This document shows positions 20,632 to 31,870 of a stretch of DNA of 64,000 nt, one piece after another (within the stretch, counting starts at the first letter, position 1; every line of letters begins with the position of its first letter). Source of the DNA: Ischnura elegans (taxonomy: Eukaryota; Arthropoda; Insecta; Odonata; Coenagrionidae). The position numbers and the translations under genes are program-made. The DNA lies in the NCBI RefSeq assembly GCF_921293095.1, contig NW_025791658.1, positions 3,410,001-3,474,000 on the forward strand. The letters run 5' to 3'. A model generated the notes under the pieces. The model saw nothing but the letters and a program-made list of their open reading frames with translations. It ran no database searches and was not told where the DNA came from.

Positions 20632-21425
20632 TAGACGCCGGCTGCTAGATTTTGAAAGTTGGCGATCAAAGAAGGTTCGGTCAATTTTTAGCAACCACAA
20701 CTTCAATAACTGAAGAAAAATTCTTACCTTGAGATGGTACCAAAGACGAAACTATTCCTCGGTTATGTAACGGCAATCCAGCCAATCATTGCCCTCACCC
20801 CTTCCCGTAAAAGGACGCCGGATTGATTGTAGAAACGTCGCCTCTCGTAAACAAACGCTGCACTGCAAAACTGGAGAAGCTACTTAAACATTTCCTCAGC
20901 AATCAGATGGGGGCTAAAAATCCCGGTACACTTCGAAGGAAACTCTTTAAATTCACTGTGTAAACCTAGTAATCAATATTTTTTCATGAAATTCTAGCAA
21001 TGAGTTACACTTTTATTAAAATGCCTCTGAAATGGCACACATGCTTTGACCCAGCAATTAACCCGTCAATGGAACTCTTTTCAGAATTAAAATATTGAAG
21101 TCATATTTGAACTGCATATTTTATAGACCTTAATCAAGTATTCAGTACCTGCGTATAATTGAAAAAATATCTTATGGTTTTCAATGGTGAGGAGTACTGT
21201 TAATGATGAAAGGACTGAACCTCTTTAAAACTAAGTTCAAAAAGTGGTTCCCAAAATCCCCAAAATAAACAAAAATTTTCATTTCGTCTTTCAATTGTTT
21301 TATCTCGAGCACAGTGAGCCTTTTAAACATCACTAAACATCTCGTAATCATGAACCATGAGCATATAACATGCACGTATGTTCATGATCGTAAACATGGA
21401 TATTCTCGTGAATATGGGCAAGGTG
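20632..21425 (-). other. Duplicated segment, copy 1, with splice-donor-like site
   Basis: Highly similar to 40782-41500 over about 700 bp (copy 2 lacks about 60 bases around 21330-21395). On the minus strand both copies contain the same exon-like end ...ACCATCTCAAG|GTAAGAATT (donor at about 20733), preceded by a more GC-rich stretch with attggctggattgccg. This resembles a promoter plus untranslated first exon, or an unrecognised transposon. No ORF. Confidence 0.45.
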
Positions 21426-21429
21426 CGTG

Positions 21430-23240
21430 AATTTAAGCCACCTTGGTTATTAGTTTCTTTAGGGACCGCCCAAGAGATCGTTTTCAGTAATGGTTAACGC
21501 GTCGACCAAATATTTTGTAATTTTGTTTTTCAGAATAAGATAAGCCAATCTTCTGCGGCTAAATTTAGCGCGTGAAATGGCTGTGTCGATTTCACTTTAC
21601 CGTATTAAAATGTTCCTGTCCTGTAATGATAATATTTATTGCTCCTTAAATAATTTTAACGCATTGAAATTTCTCAAAACAATCTTTGGAGCTTTTGGTG
21701 ACTCCGGAGGCTATCACCCTCAGAAAAACGATTGGAATACTGAGCATAACGTTGAATGACAAAAATATGTCCTCAGATGAACTTCTGATACATAGATTCA
21801 TTCAGGTAACACAACAATATATTATAATAACTCGTATTTTGTGTTTTTTTCCCTGCTCAATCATTGCAAGTTCTATGCTCATCGATTTTCCCTAATCTAT
21901 CCTTGAATCAATCTTGGCCTTACTTATCTTAATGCGAGCCACTGATAATGCCAGTATCAGGCAGATAACACCAAATGCTGGGTTATAGTAGTCCATTTTT
22001 CGCCGATATTTTGTTTCCGTCTCCACAAGGGCCGGTTAAGCACAAAAAATATCACATTCAAAATATAATAGTAAGTACGTTATATGTTCACGCTGGTAAT
22101 TAAGTCTCGACCCATATTCCTAAATTATTTGTTTTTATTTTAAAATGTATGCAGAGAGAATCCCTACTACCTGTCAGGTTATTAATTTTGAGGGGGACGG
22201 AATGTTCTTCGCTCCCCAACAGAAATTTTTCGTGCAATTGCATGCAATGTGTACAGAGGATTCCCCACTGTACAAATTTTGTAAAAAAACGTGTAAATTG
22301 TCCATTTTTTACAAAACTGTAAAAATTACGTTAAATGTACACAATTTGTGTACAATACCTTTAAACTAATATCCCCAAATGAAGTGAATTTGGAAGCTAC
22401 AAAACAATGGCCGATTAACAGGAAAGAATGAATTTTTATGTAACATTATTAATACGCAATTGAACACCCATAATCTGGAAACTCCTTGCAGTTTCACAGC
22501 CTTGCAATCAAAATTGTACTGGAACTATGCAGAAGTATATTTTTCCCAGGAGCATTGAGATAGCTTTTTTTCAAATGCGGTTCATGATGAAAGCTTCAAG
22601 TTATAACAATCACTCATTCATTATTCAATATGAACTAAGAATTCCATCAAGCTTGGTACCTTATAGTTACATAACTCCGCATTGAGATAATAGAGTACAT
22701 TAGAGGTATTAGCATATAAGCTTATTCTAGAAAAATGTCTAGAACCGGCCCTAATCCTCTTGGCAACCTATTCAACGTTGAATAGGTAGCCAAGGAAAAT
22801 ACTATCCTATGTACTTTACACACAAAGGATGCTGAGGGTGTACAGTGTGAAAGGGTGAAAGCATTTTTTATCCATAAACATGGGGTTGGAACTATTTCCT
22901 TAGTTTCTGGGCTATGGCAACACAAACATTTTTTTTGGATGCACCATACCAAAATATTGCTATGTCCATTTTACATAAAAATGGCAAAAAAGAGAGTTTT
23001 TTAGGGGGTTCCGGACCCCCCTCGCTGCACCACTGTTACAGAGCTATATAAATAGTATTTAAAGCATGAACATTGTTAAATTTTTGACATTCTCTTCAGG
23101 AAATCTAGATTCTTTAAGGCATCACAGACAATTTGGTCAAGATGCACAGTAAATGAGAGCTGGCTATCAAACCAAACACCTAATTTTATAAACTAATAAA
23201 GCACTGTCAAAATTTTCTTCACATTTTGGTTTCATTAACC
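21430..23240. other. Spacer; hAT-like G-tract fragment near right end
   Basis: Mostly unrecognised AT-rich sequence. A short ATG frame at 21767 ends at a good donor (ATTCAG|GTAACA), but its phase does not fit the ankyrin exon downstream. The stretch about 22720-23035 ends ttccggacccccctcgctgcaccactg, which on the minus strand starts CAGTGGTGCAGCG, like hAT MITE ends. No left end was found. Confidence 0.35.
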
Positions 23241-23345
23241 TATTCTGTGATAAAATGTTATAACTTGAACAACCATGACCGATTTTGATCATGGGTGTAC
23301 CCTTGGTTCCCTGATAAAAAACTTATTCCTGTCTTTAAACATAAG

Positions 23346-23598
23346 GGAACTTCCAATGGCAACTGGTGAAGATGTTCCCATCATCCCAGAGGAGTGTAAA
23401 GAAGAGAGACTGTTGCAGGGATTGTTTATGGGAACATTTATGGAGTACCAAGGCCTAATTACAGATGCATGGCCCATAGACACACGGATTTTAAATCAGC
23501 GCTCCCTTCTGCACGTGGCAACCAGACTGGGGAAAGTAGATTGGGTGGAAGGACTTCTACGATTGGGTGCAGACATTTACCTCAAGGATGAGAGCAAG
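23346..23598 (+). CDS. Ankyrin-repeat gene, exon with start codon
   Basis: ATG at 23356 (context ccaATGG) opens 81 codons ending at a donor AAG|GTAACG after 23598 (phase 0). A pyrimidine-rich tract and AG just before 23346 suggest an upstream untranslated exon; a further in-frame ATG lies at 23275 if the exon is longer. The product begins MATGEDVPIIPEE and contains an ankyrin repeat: RSLLHVATRLGKVDWVEGLL then RLGADIYLKDESK. Ankyrin repeats mediate protein-protein contacts. The next exon at 26703 continues the following repeat in the same phase, which confirms the junction. Identity of the family was not recognised. Confidence 0.7.
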
Positions 23599-23814
23599 GT
23601 AACGTCATCATCGCAAACATATTGTATCATATGAGACATGATGTGGTGGAGGTTATTAATATGTATCAGTAAAATTAGACATTGCAATATTTCCACGGGA
23701 TTTCCAAATCCAACATCATCACGAAATGGGCAGTACGATTGGAAACGCCAGGAGGCAACCCCTACCATGATGAACGGCTGGGGAGAGATAAGCCGCTTAA
23801 GCAGTCTCTATAGT

Positions 23815-24830
23815 TTGTTTGCTTTGAAATTCAATACTGTCAGTCTGTTAAAAACTTAGTTACTCTTAACAATGTACTCACTTGGGAGGAACAAGTAGCA
23901 CATATTTCAAATAAGTGTTATAAAAGGTTGGCACAGCTTAAGCATTTAATACCTCTTGAATTGCGCAAAAAGTTGATTCAATCGTTGTACCTTCCTCATA
24001 TTCAGTATTGCTTGCTGGTAATGTCTGATCTAACTAATGAATTGTCCAATAAAATGCAAATATTGTTAAACGCTGGTGTAAGATTTATATTTAATGTGGC
24101 ATTGCATTAACACATTACTCCTTATTACTTAAAGATCGAGTGGCTAAAACTTGAAGAAAGAAAAAAGCTACAGTATTCTATTTTTATGTTTAATTTATTG
24201 TCAAGCAAAACTCCTGATTATTTATATTTATATTTGCAATTTGCAATTGTGACAGGGTTGTTAGGGCGCGGAGACGTTTTAAAATACCAAAATGCAGAAC
24301 AAACTCGTTCCTGCAATCCCCTCTAAATACATCAATGAGAATATGGAATGATATCCCTGATTACATTGTTAATGTTAATAACATTTACCAGTTTAAAAGG
24401 GTTATGACAGCTCACTTATATCAAACTTTCCATGCAAACCTAAATGAAAAACGATCTGGTTCATTGTCCAATGCATAATATTAAGTGTATACATATTATG
24501 TTGGTATATTTCACACATGTGTGTGTATTTAGCTTCAGAAGAGATGCATAATTTATACTTTGTATTTTTTTCCCCTGTGTATAATCTTGTATGAATACCT
24601 AAGCATGTTTTCACTGTCATGTAATTGGAATTTTGTCTATGTTAACATACCTATGTATACTCCTTTATGAATATCTATGAATGTTTCTATTGGCATGTAA
24701 TGCGCAGGTATGAAATTCAAATAATTGGTATATTGTCCATTTGCAGCACCAAAACTAAAAAAGGTTAAATTGTAATCCTGTTCCATAGGACACTAGTCCT
24801 CGAACAATAAAATTCTATTCTATAGTGAGG
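23815..24830 (+). pseudogene. LINE 3' end in ankyrin-gene intron
   Basis: RT C-terminal sequence spread over several frames: LTWEEQVAHISNKCYKRL, QLKHLIPLELRKKLIQSL, LPHIQYCLLVMSDL, then HITPYYLKIEWLKLEERKKL, MRIWNDIPDYI and a final QFKRVMTAHLYQTF. A tail of acaataaaattctattctat at 24806-24826 marks the 3' end. Stops and frameshifts show decay. Same orientation as the ankyrin gene. Confidence 0.75.
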
Positions 24831-25427
24831 GAAAGTCTTGCTACCTGGGTAGCACCAAAAATTTAGGGAAACTGTATTAGGCATAGTCAAGCAATGGTCT
24901 AATGTTTGAAAACGTTTTTCCTGCAGTCAGTGTACAACATGTTGAAAAACGTCCCCGCCGTCTCATGCATTAGTAAATACTAGGTGGAATTCAGTACCTG
25001 CATTTCTTTTTCTTTATAATTTGTGAACGGCTGGTATCACTGACGGGTCTATCAGGTGGTGGGACTCAGCACTGCTATAATCTGTTCACTTTATGCTTGC
25101 GTGTGAGCTTTCGTGTGAGTCCAGACAGTCTCGGAGAGCTTCGCTGATGGCCAAGAGTATACTCTTAGGAATACGGTCTATCTTTCCTTAGACTAGTCAA
25201 CATTCGAATGAGTGTAATCGTTTTGGCCACTGTTATATCTCTGCCGTTTTCAGGTTGGATCAGTCAACAAATCTTCACAAACATTTAAAAAGGGAACTAT
25301 ATATCTTTGCTAATTGGCCTATCTTGATTTAATTCTGCTTTTTGTTTTCCATAAGATCTACAGGGAATGCAATAGCCACATCTAGGCTGTCAATTATTGA
25401 TTCGGAAAGAGTATTACAGTAAAAACT
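24831..25427. other. Spacer without recognised feature
   Basis: Contains gtgaacggctggtatcactg, resembling the 3' untranslated region of the LINE at 12025-12655, but too short to call. Nothing else seen. Confidence 0.3.
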
Positions 25428-25790
25428 GTGCTATGGCAACTGCACTGTGACTCTGCTATGGCAGCTGCACTGTGGCTGTGCTATGGCAACTGCACTATGA
25501 CTGTACTATGGCAACTACACTATGACTGTGCTAAGGAAACTGCACTGTGACTGTGCTGTGGCAACTGCACTGTGACTCTGCTATGGCAGCTGCACTGTGG
25601 CTGTGCTATGGCAACTGCACTATGACTGTGCTATGGCAACTACACTATGACTGTGCTAAGGCAACTGCACTGTGACTGTGCTATGGCAACTCCACTGTGA
25701 CTGTGCTATGGCAACTGCGCTGTGACTGTGCTATGGCAACTGCGCTGTGACTGTGCTATGGCAACTGCGCTGTGACTGTGCTATAACTGT
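25428..25790. repeat. 25-bp minisatellite with 125-bp higher-order repeat
   Basis: About 14 units related to ctatggcaactgcactgtgactgtg. Variants such as gcagctgcac recur exactly 125 bp apart (25461 and 25586), so five-unit blocks have been duplicated. The right-hand four units are the most homogeneous (aactgcgctgtgactgtgct). Lies in the intron of the ankyrin gene. Confidence 0.9.
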
Positions 25791-26690
25791 ACCGTGATGT
25801 TTCAATTTAAGTGCAGTCTAAGTAGAGTCATAGTACAGTCCCTTTAGCAAAGTTACAGTGTAGCTTTTGTACAGTAGCAGCACAGATTTTTTTGTATGGG
25901 TAGTTCAGAGAGAGGACAGGAGCGAAGTCAATGTTGCCAAATTTACATAGTCGCCCTACTTTGTCAATGAAAAGGCATGAGTCATGGGTGGCTGCTGGTA
26001 TTTTGAACCCTATGTCGAGGCGATTTACCTAATCATTTGGAAGGCACAGAAGCCCATGACATTGTCAGCTACCACGCTGAATGTGGCACCATTGTTGAAT
26101 GGCATACTTATAGCACATACAAGGAGAAAGAGTGACGTTTGGCAACACTGCTCCTTGAGCAAATTCACGATGTTAACTCGACGGAGGTCTGAGAGCGACT
26201 GAATTTCGGAAGCGCCGGGGCATTGTCTTCTGATTGGCAAAGGGAAAGTCAGGTGTCGAGAAACTTTCCGTACCCTCGACCCTCCTTGCTTCAGACACAA
26301 CAGCTCACCCTCAAAGATAAAATGAACAAAGTTGGACCAAAAACCAATGGGGGGAAAAATTGTCAATGCGATACGTGGACATCACAACGGGAGTTTAACG
26401 ACTAAAGATTAATATGAAATATGTCTTCATACTAATTGGTCAACATTGCATATCTACTTGTTGAAACAATATTGATGATAATCCCACTTCATGTCCTGAT
26501 ATTCCCTCCTAATTGCTTGTGCTTAACTTTCTCTTGCCATCCCTCAAAGCAGGGATGGCCTTCCCGACTCTCCTATCGTACTGCCATTTCATGTTTTTTC
26601 CTCCTCGCTCCAGCATGTTAATCTGCCTATGACCTGCGCCCAACTGCAGGCCTATTCCTACCAAGTGCCACACACCACTTAACGAAACAC
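25791..26690. other. Intron sequence without recognised feature
   Basis: Open frames around 25984-26400 on both strands have no recognisable domain. Pyrimidine-rich sequence before 26700 is the acceptor region of the next exon. Confidence 0.35.
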
Positions 26691-26702
26691 TTTTCTCTCC
26701 AG

Positions 26703-26823
26703 ATGACTGCCCTGGAGTATGCCAAAGAGATGGCATCCAAACACCCTGACCGCAGTGATCGTCGCGAGGTTCTGAGGTTGTTGGAGCTTCTTGTTAGCTG
26801 GGGTGAGGCGAAAAAAAGTGCAG
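26703..26823 (+). CDS. Ankyrin-repeat gene, second coding exon
   Basis: Acceptor cttttctctccag ends at 26702, and the donor is GCAG|GTGAGT after 26823. The 121-base exon starts in phase 0 and ends in phase 1. It encodes MTALEYAKEMASKHPDRSDR followed by an L-rich helix (EVLRLLELLVSWGEAKKSA). Joined to the end of the previous exon (KDESK), the MTALEYA segment supplies the start of an ankyrin repeat, so domain and phase agree. The track upstream is an intron of about 3.1 kb occupied by a LINE tail and a minisatellite. Confidence 0.75.
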
Positions 26824-26919
26824 GTGAGTACAAGTGACTGGATTTCATGCGTGTTATCTAGGAGTAAGGATTCACAAGTTTAGGGGTATAAATAAAATAA
26901 GACCATCTTGTGCTTTCCA

Positions 26920-27445
26920 CACTTATTTTAATATTCTGCAACCGGTTTTGATGTATTCTACATCATTTTCAATCGAATCTGCTGTCTCCAAACAAGCCAG
27001 AGTTCATTTTATACTACAACAAGGTGGGGGAGGGGAAGTAGGTGAGGTGAATAAGGAGGTCGGGTGAAGGTTGGTGGTATGAGTGGTGAAGGTCACGTAC
27101 CTATTCGGATCCGGGTGTGGAATTGATGGAGGTATTGATGGGGAATGGGAGGTTAACACGAAGGAGGGGTGACAAGCGGGTTAGCACAATGTCATTAAGC
27201 AATTCCTTACCACATTGTTTTGAATATGACACATTTTCAAAGTTTTCCAGGAAGTCCAGTTTTTTTCCTTTGTCACAAGTGTGTAAAATACATATATGGA
27301 TCAAAATTTGCCTCGTGTAACATTTCACATAGATGTTTAGCAAAAACAGTTATATTGTCACGGCTCAAAGATGAATTTAAATGTTCACGGGCCCTAGTCT
27401 TTATTTGGTGGCCAGTGTGGCAGTTTTGCTTGAGAATGACATAAA
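26920..27445 (-). pseudogene. Penelope-like element 3' end (GIY-YIG remnant)
   Basis: Minus strand: NCHTGHQIKTRAREHLN, FAKHLCEMLHEANF, then after a frame change KGKKLDFLENFENVSY and LLNDIVLTRLSPLL, the C-terminal part of a PLE GIY-YIG protein. The 3' region ends with gaaaatgatgtagaatacat and caaaaccggttgcagaat; a homologous end is at 46835-47035 on the plus strand. It is of a different PLE lineage from the element at 3941-5160. Confidence 0.75.
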
Positions 27446-27699
27446 ACACGTCAAAACCAATGTCAGAATGGGCAATTCCATTTGTGACGGAATTACCTTT
27501 ATAGAGAAAACTATGCTGTACGATATTTCAATAAAATTGTAGAAAACAAAAAAAATGCAAACTTCTATCTGATTATGATAAAAAACATGTATGAAGCTGA
27601 TGTTTACAAACAAAAGCAAAATTAATCATCGAAATACTTTCTAAATATGTATGATTGAAATTAACATGTGACGGAATTACTGCCAAGTCAGCCTCCTAA

Positions 27700-28248
27700 A
27701 GGCCGTATCACACTAGCGACTGCGACCGCCGCTGCGACCGCGATTTCGGCTGCGGCTGCGACTGCACCCCATCACACATTGCGGCCGACGCCACGATCGC
27801 GCATACGCACGTATGAACGTTTCTGCTTGTGGCTTGTTTGTTTACGAAAGCCCAGAGATAGAGAGCAGCAATTGTTGAAAATGTTCCTAATAAAATATGT
27901 TAAAACGTACTTCATTTTCATTCACCTGTGTACTCGGGTGCAATATCCAATAAACTGGGCTTCCATTTTCACTTTAAAAATCCGAAATTATCTCAGCGTT
28001 ATCTTATAACCTTCTTGAACTTCCCTCGCTATGGTTACCAAAACAAACAAACACGTCTGCCACAAGCGCGCGAGATTGAAATGGAGCTCTCTGATTAGCT
28101 GCGACTGCGACTCAGAAGAATAGCCGGTCGGCTATTCTTCGGAGTCGCAGTCGCAGCGTCGACTGCCTCGCTCTGATTGGTCGACGGGCCAGTCGCAGTC
28201 GCGGTCGCAGCCGCAGCGCCGGCTGCAGTCGCTAGTGTGATACGGCCT
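27700..28248. mobile_element. Harbinger-like MITE, 549 bp
   Basis: Ends AGGCCGTATCACACTAGCGA and its complement, flanked by TAA at 27697-27699 and 28249-28251. A 3-bp TWA-type duplication suits PIF/Harbinger. The subterminal zones are unusually rich in gactgcgac/gcggctgcg repeats, and the centre has a 15-bp hairpin (gaatagccggtcggctattc). No transposase. Confidence 0.8.
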
Positions 28249-28714
28249 TAAGTTTGACGACTTTAAACATCTTCAAAACTCTGTGAATCGAAGTATAATT
28301 TGAAAACTTTAATTAGGCTCTGAATAACCTTTCATATACTGATTTCATAAAATTCAATCATTTGGCTGTTGATTTATCAAGATTAAATATGTCTAGCCTA
28401 GATTTTAATTTGTGAGAAAAAGTTGACATTTTTGCAAGTGACCCACATTGGTCATCCTCAGACATTTGGGCGAAACGTACATATGTTTTTGGGTAGCTGA
28501 CCCAAGGAGTCCCTCCCACTGTATGCATTCAGTATTAAGAAGTTTACCTCTTCAAAGCGGTGCATATCCAGTCAACTTCAAAGTAAATGGGGATACGTCT
28601 TTCACTGGTGATGCCAAAAATAATAAATCCAGCAATTGGTGTCTCTTTTTTACTTTGTCAGCAGAAATATTAACCGTAGATAAGGTAAAATTTTGGTTAA
28701 CTGCATACCCATTT

Positions 28715-28990
28715 GCAGATTTAGGGGGGTTGGGGGCACGGGGCATGTGCCCCACCCCCAAGACACTTGGAAACTAGACAAGATTTTTAATACAGGTAAG
28801 TCATTACGTTGGTTTTATTTTGTGTATTACGGAGCCTCAATCATTTAATTTAATATTTATGACTTACACTTCGAAATGAAGAGAATATTTTCTACAGTAA
28901 TCGTTGCGCTTTGATTTTAATCTGTAATATGGGAATACCTGTCAGACACTTGCGCTCCCGCAGAATAAATCCTCAATCTGCCCTGACCAC
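28715..28990 (+). repeat. G/C-tract interspersed repeat family, copy 2
   Basis: Shares tcattacgt...ttttattttgtgtatt, the tttctacagtaat block and the cctgtcagac block with 20160-20530. The left part has a ttaggggggttgggggcac core. Confidence 0.5.
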
Positions 28991-29130
28991 ACCTCTAACC
29001 TCATTTACACCGCAAGTACCATTATGACTAATAGTATACAGGGCAGAACTCTTTCAATCGATATTAAATGGAATTAACTTTGGTTTTTAAGTTTGCAGAT
29101 GTTTGCATTTTTTTACTTTAACTTCTTTAA

Positions 29131-29883
29131 CCCTTTCACTGCTGCGGACGTACCTAGTACGTCCGCACGGTAGACTGCTGTGGACGTACTTTTTCTTCCT
29201 CCTTGCCATGCAGTCAGCACTTTCGCCGAAGCACTTGGAAGGGACCCACTAATCAAGGACCCTTTCCTCGACGAACTCACCCACGCGGGACCGTCTCATC
29301 GGCCCTACCAGCGGGGGCCCTACCTCCGGAAAAGTGACCTCTCTGACTGCAATTTGAAAATCAATCAATCAATCCGATCATCACAATATGATTGTTTTCA
29401 TCGCACTCCTGCCAATCAAGCAATCAAATACGTCTATGAACCGTGTTTCTGCGATGAAAAATAACGATTTTGTTAACTTTGATATAATGGCCGTTTTCCG
29501 GTGGTCCGCAGCCACGTTTTGTTGCAAAGTTAACAAAATCGTTATTTTTTATCGCAGAGACACGGTTCAAAGACGTACTTGATTGCTTGATTGGCAGGAG
29601 TGCGATGAAAACAATCATATTGTGATGATCGGATTGATTGATTGATTTTCAAATTGCAGTCAGAGCGGTCACTTTTCCGGAGGTAGGGTCCCCGCTGGTA
29701 GGGCCGATGAGACGGTCCTGCGAGGGTGAGTTCGTCGAGGATAGGGTCGGGGATTAGTGACCCTTCGGAGGGTGTACCACACCCATCCTGGAAGTACCTG
29801 CTCCATGGGCCCAGGAAACGCATTTTAACATTTTCGCCGCATGTGAGGAGAAGGTTTTCGGAGATTGAAGAGCAGTGAAAGGG
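29131..29883. mobile_element. piggyBac-like MITE, copy enlarged by a nested foldback element
   Basis: Flanked by TTAA at 29127-29130 and 29884-29887, with ends CCCTTTCACTGCT / AGCAGTGAAAGGG. The outer 90 and 50 bases correspond to the short MITE at 10579-10723 (gctgcggacgtacct, tagactgctgtggacgt, cgcatgtgagg). The difference is the 603-bp insertion at 29229-29831. Confidence 0.85.
29229..29831. mobile_element. Foldback element with ~244-bp arms
   Basis: Flanked by 8-bp duplications tttcgccg (29221-29228 and 29832-29839). Arms about 29238-29481 and 29525-29769 are near-perfect inverted copies, with a 43-base loop. Matching ORFs on opposite strands (MIVFIALLPIKQS...) simply mirror the palindrome. 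An 8-bp duplication would fit hAT- or foldback-type insertion. Confidence 0.85.
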
Positions 29884-29994
29884 TTAATTTTAGGGACTCT
29901 TTTATATTTTCTATATAATTTTACTCTTTAATTTAAGGGACCTTTGATTAATTCTTCTTAAATTAAAAATATTTTGAATACGTTTTCCACCCAG

Positions 29995-30020
29995 GTGTCG
30001 GATCCACTCAAAGAAAGTGA
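29995..30020 (+). CDS. Candidate last coding exon of the ankyrin gene
   Basis: ttttccacccag precedes 29995. Starting with the two bases needed to complete the phase-1 codon of the exon at 26703, it encodes G-VGSTQRK and a TGA stop at 30018-30020. This would give a short ankyrin protein of about 129 residues. The support is only acceptor quality and phase, so another exon may be the true one. Confidence 0.3.
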
Positions 30021-30690
30021 TCATGGATGCAACGGCTTGAAAATTTGTATTATATTCTTCAATTTGTGGACCAAACTTAATTTGTGTCACTTTATCCCAA
30101 CTCCTTCAACTTTTCCTTGACTGTGCTTAGAAAACTTACACGAACGACTGTGTGGAGTATCTCAGGAACCCATTTATAATTAATAGATTACATGTTGTAT
30201 TGTAGTCTTGCAACTTGTAATTCAACACCATGGCTCTCTATTATAAGGATATAATATCTTGTTTTGCATAATTTATAAATACATTGTCTGCTATCCAAAG
30301 GTTTTTACATAGATTTTGTTCGAAATGGATGGAATCTTTCATATTTCGCTATTGTAACAGTGCATTGTCCGACATGCAATGAAAAAACAAGTACATAAGG
30401 TGCCATCATGTAGAATATTGGCGTTATTGAAGTTATGGTGAGATTAAATTTATTGCATTCAACTTTTATCCCTGCACTCATATAGCAAACAAGTTTTTTA
30501 TTGCTTCCCGACAGCAGCTGTTGGGTAACTCATTTGTCCCACCAATAAAAGTTTGAAGTTTTCAAAAACAATTTAAGTCTAAAAATATCATTCATTGCCT
30601 GAATAGCGACAAAGTGGTTGTGCTCAAATACAAAAAAATTTCAAAGGGGAAAAATAAAAAAATTATCTAAAATTATCCGAGTGATGTTTG
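30021..30690. other. Possible 3' untranslated/intergenic sequence
   Basis: AT-rich, with many ataaat-type signals. No recognised gene or repeat. Confidence 0.3.
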
Positions 30691-31864
30691 TATAAGTAAA
30701 TCAAGAAATTTGGATAAATATATTTGCTTATTTATTATTATCACTTTAAAATTTGACAGTTCTCAGAATGAAACGTTGAATTCAATTCGAAGTGTGTAAT
30801 TCAAAATATCAATCATCAACAAATTTGGATAAATATATTTGCTTATTTATTATTATCACTTTAAAATTTGACAGTTCTCAGAATGAAATGTGGAATTCAA
30901 TAGGGTGGTTTCCTATTATTTTTTTATTGCTTTAATCGAAAGATTATTACTCCTGGAGTACGTATTTCACGCTTTCAGATTTTTAAATGACAACATCTAT
31001 TTTTCGCGATTAAATGAAAAGTGAAAATTTTCAAGCGCGCGAAAACGCGACGCTTAAGTATGAATGCCGGGAAATATCTCCGTACGTCGTATTTCTGATT
31101 CCCCTCCCGCCCGGTGAGGTGACCTTGAGGCGAGGCTTAGTGCTGATACGTCGCAGGATGCTAGCGGATAGCTGATTACCTTGCTGAATGGTAGCGCTTG
31201 GCTTAAAAAAGGTTTATTAATACCTTATCAAACGAAGAAAACTTTCCGAACTTAGCCAGTTTTAATAGGTGATTATTAAGACGTTTCCCTGAGCTCTGTG
31301 CCTCATGCATGCATTGGTAACCTCAGACGATGTATAACTCCTATCCTCTCGTGTAGAAACTAGGTCCCTGTGACGTCACGCGGAGTGGAATCGCATGAGC
31401 GCCAATCTGGCCTTTTTCAACTGAGGATAAAATTTGACCCTTGCCATTCGTCTAAACCGGTATTTCAAAAACCAAATAATTTGTGTATTATGAATACACT
31501 AATGGTGGGTAACGAATCGCAATCAATGCCTTTCGTTTTCTTTGATGAAGGAAACTATCCTATTCTAAGAGTGAAATTTACATTCAAGCAACAGTTGTCC
31601 ATACAGCTAATTCATATTAACAAAGCATGATTAACCACTAACCAACCCCGCTTGTAGGGTAATACACCCCAAAAGGATCCTACGAGGGAGCCCAACTACC
31701 CTCAGAGTCCGAGATAATCATAGGAAGGGTCGAAAAAGGTTGGTGCTGAGAGTGTGTGATTATCCATGACACACTTCTTAACGAATGTCCAGCAAAAATG
31801 CTCCATACGGAGGGCTCTCAGTACAGCAGTCATGCTGAGGAGAGAACTCCACAGTCACGGAAGG
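30690..31864 (+). mobile_element. P2 (piggyBac-like) fragment interrupted by AT-MITE
   Basis: Left part contains a direct duplication of about 75 bp (30707-30785 and 30822-30899). The right part (31564-31864) matches the end of the fuller P2 copy near 61610-61936 (acagcagtcatgct, gtgtg-attatccatga) and ends AAGGG|TTAA. The uninterrupted relative at 61605 reads caattctaag at the insertion point. Confidence 0.7.
30902..31561 (+). mobile_element. AT-MITE copy inside P2
   Basis: 660 bp with AT at 30900-30901 and 31562-31563. Right TIR slightly mutated (ggaaactatcct). Confidence 0.9.
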
Positions 31865-31870
31865 GTTAAT

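Noticed and set aside
21686-21806. First coding exon of the ankyrin gene (ATG at 21767, donor after ATTCAG)
   Set aside because: It ends in phase 0, but the only acceptor before 23356 would need a different phase, and no similarity supports it.
25430-25780. CRISPR-like array
   Set aside because: Units are contiguous 25-bp tandem repeats without unique spacers, in a eukaryotic intron.
25984-26405. Overlapping ORFs of 60-113 codons on both strands
   Set aside because: No domain, no matching splice sites in phase with the ankyrin exons.
27668-28009. Ala/Thr-rich plus-strand ORF
   Set aside because: Generated by the gactgcgac-type subterminal repeats of the Harbinger-like MITE.
29388-29823. 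Pair of similar ORFs on opposite strands (MIVFIALLPIKQS)
   Set aside because: Mirror images from the two arms of the foldback element.
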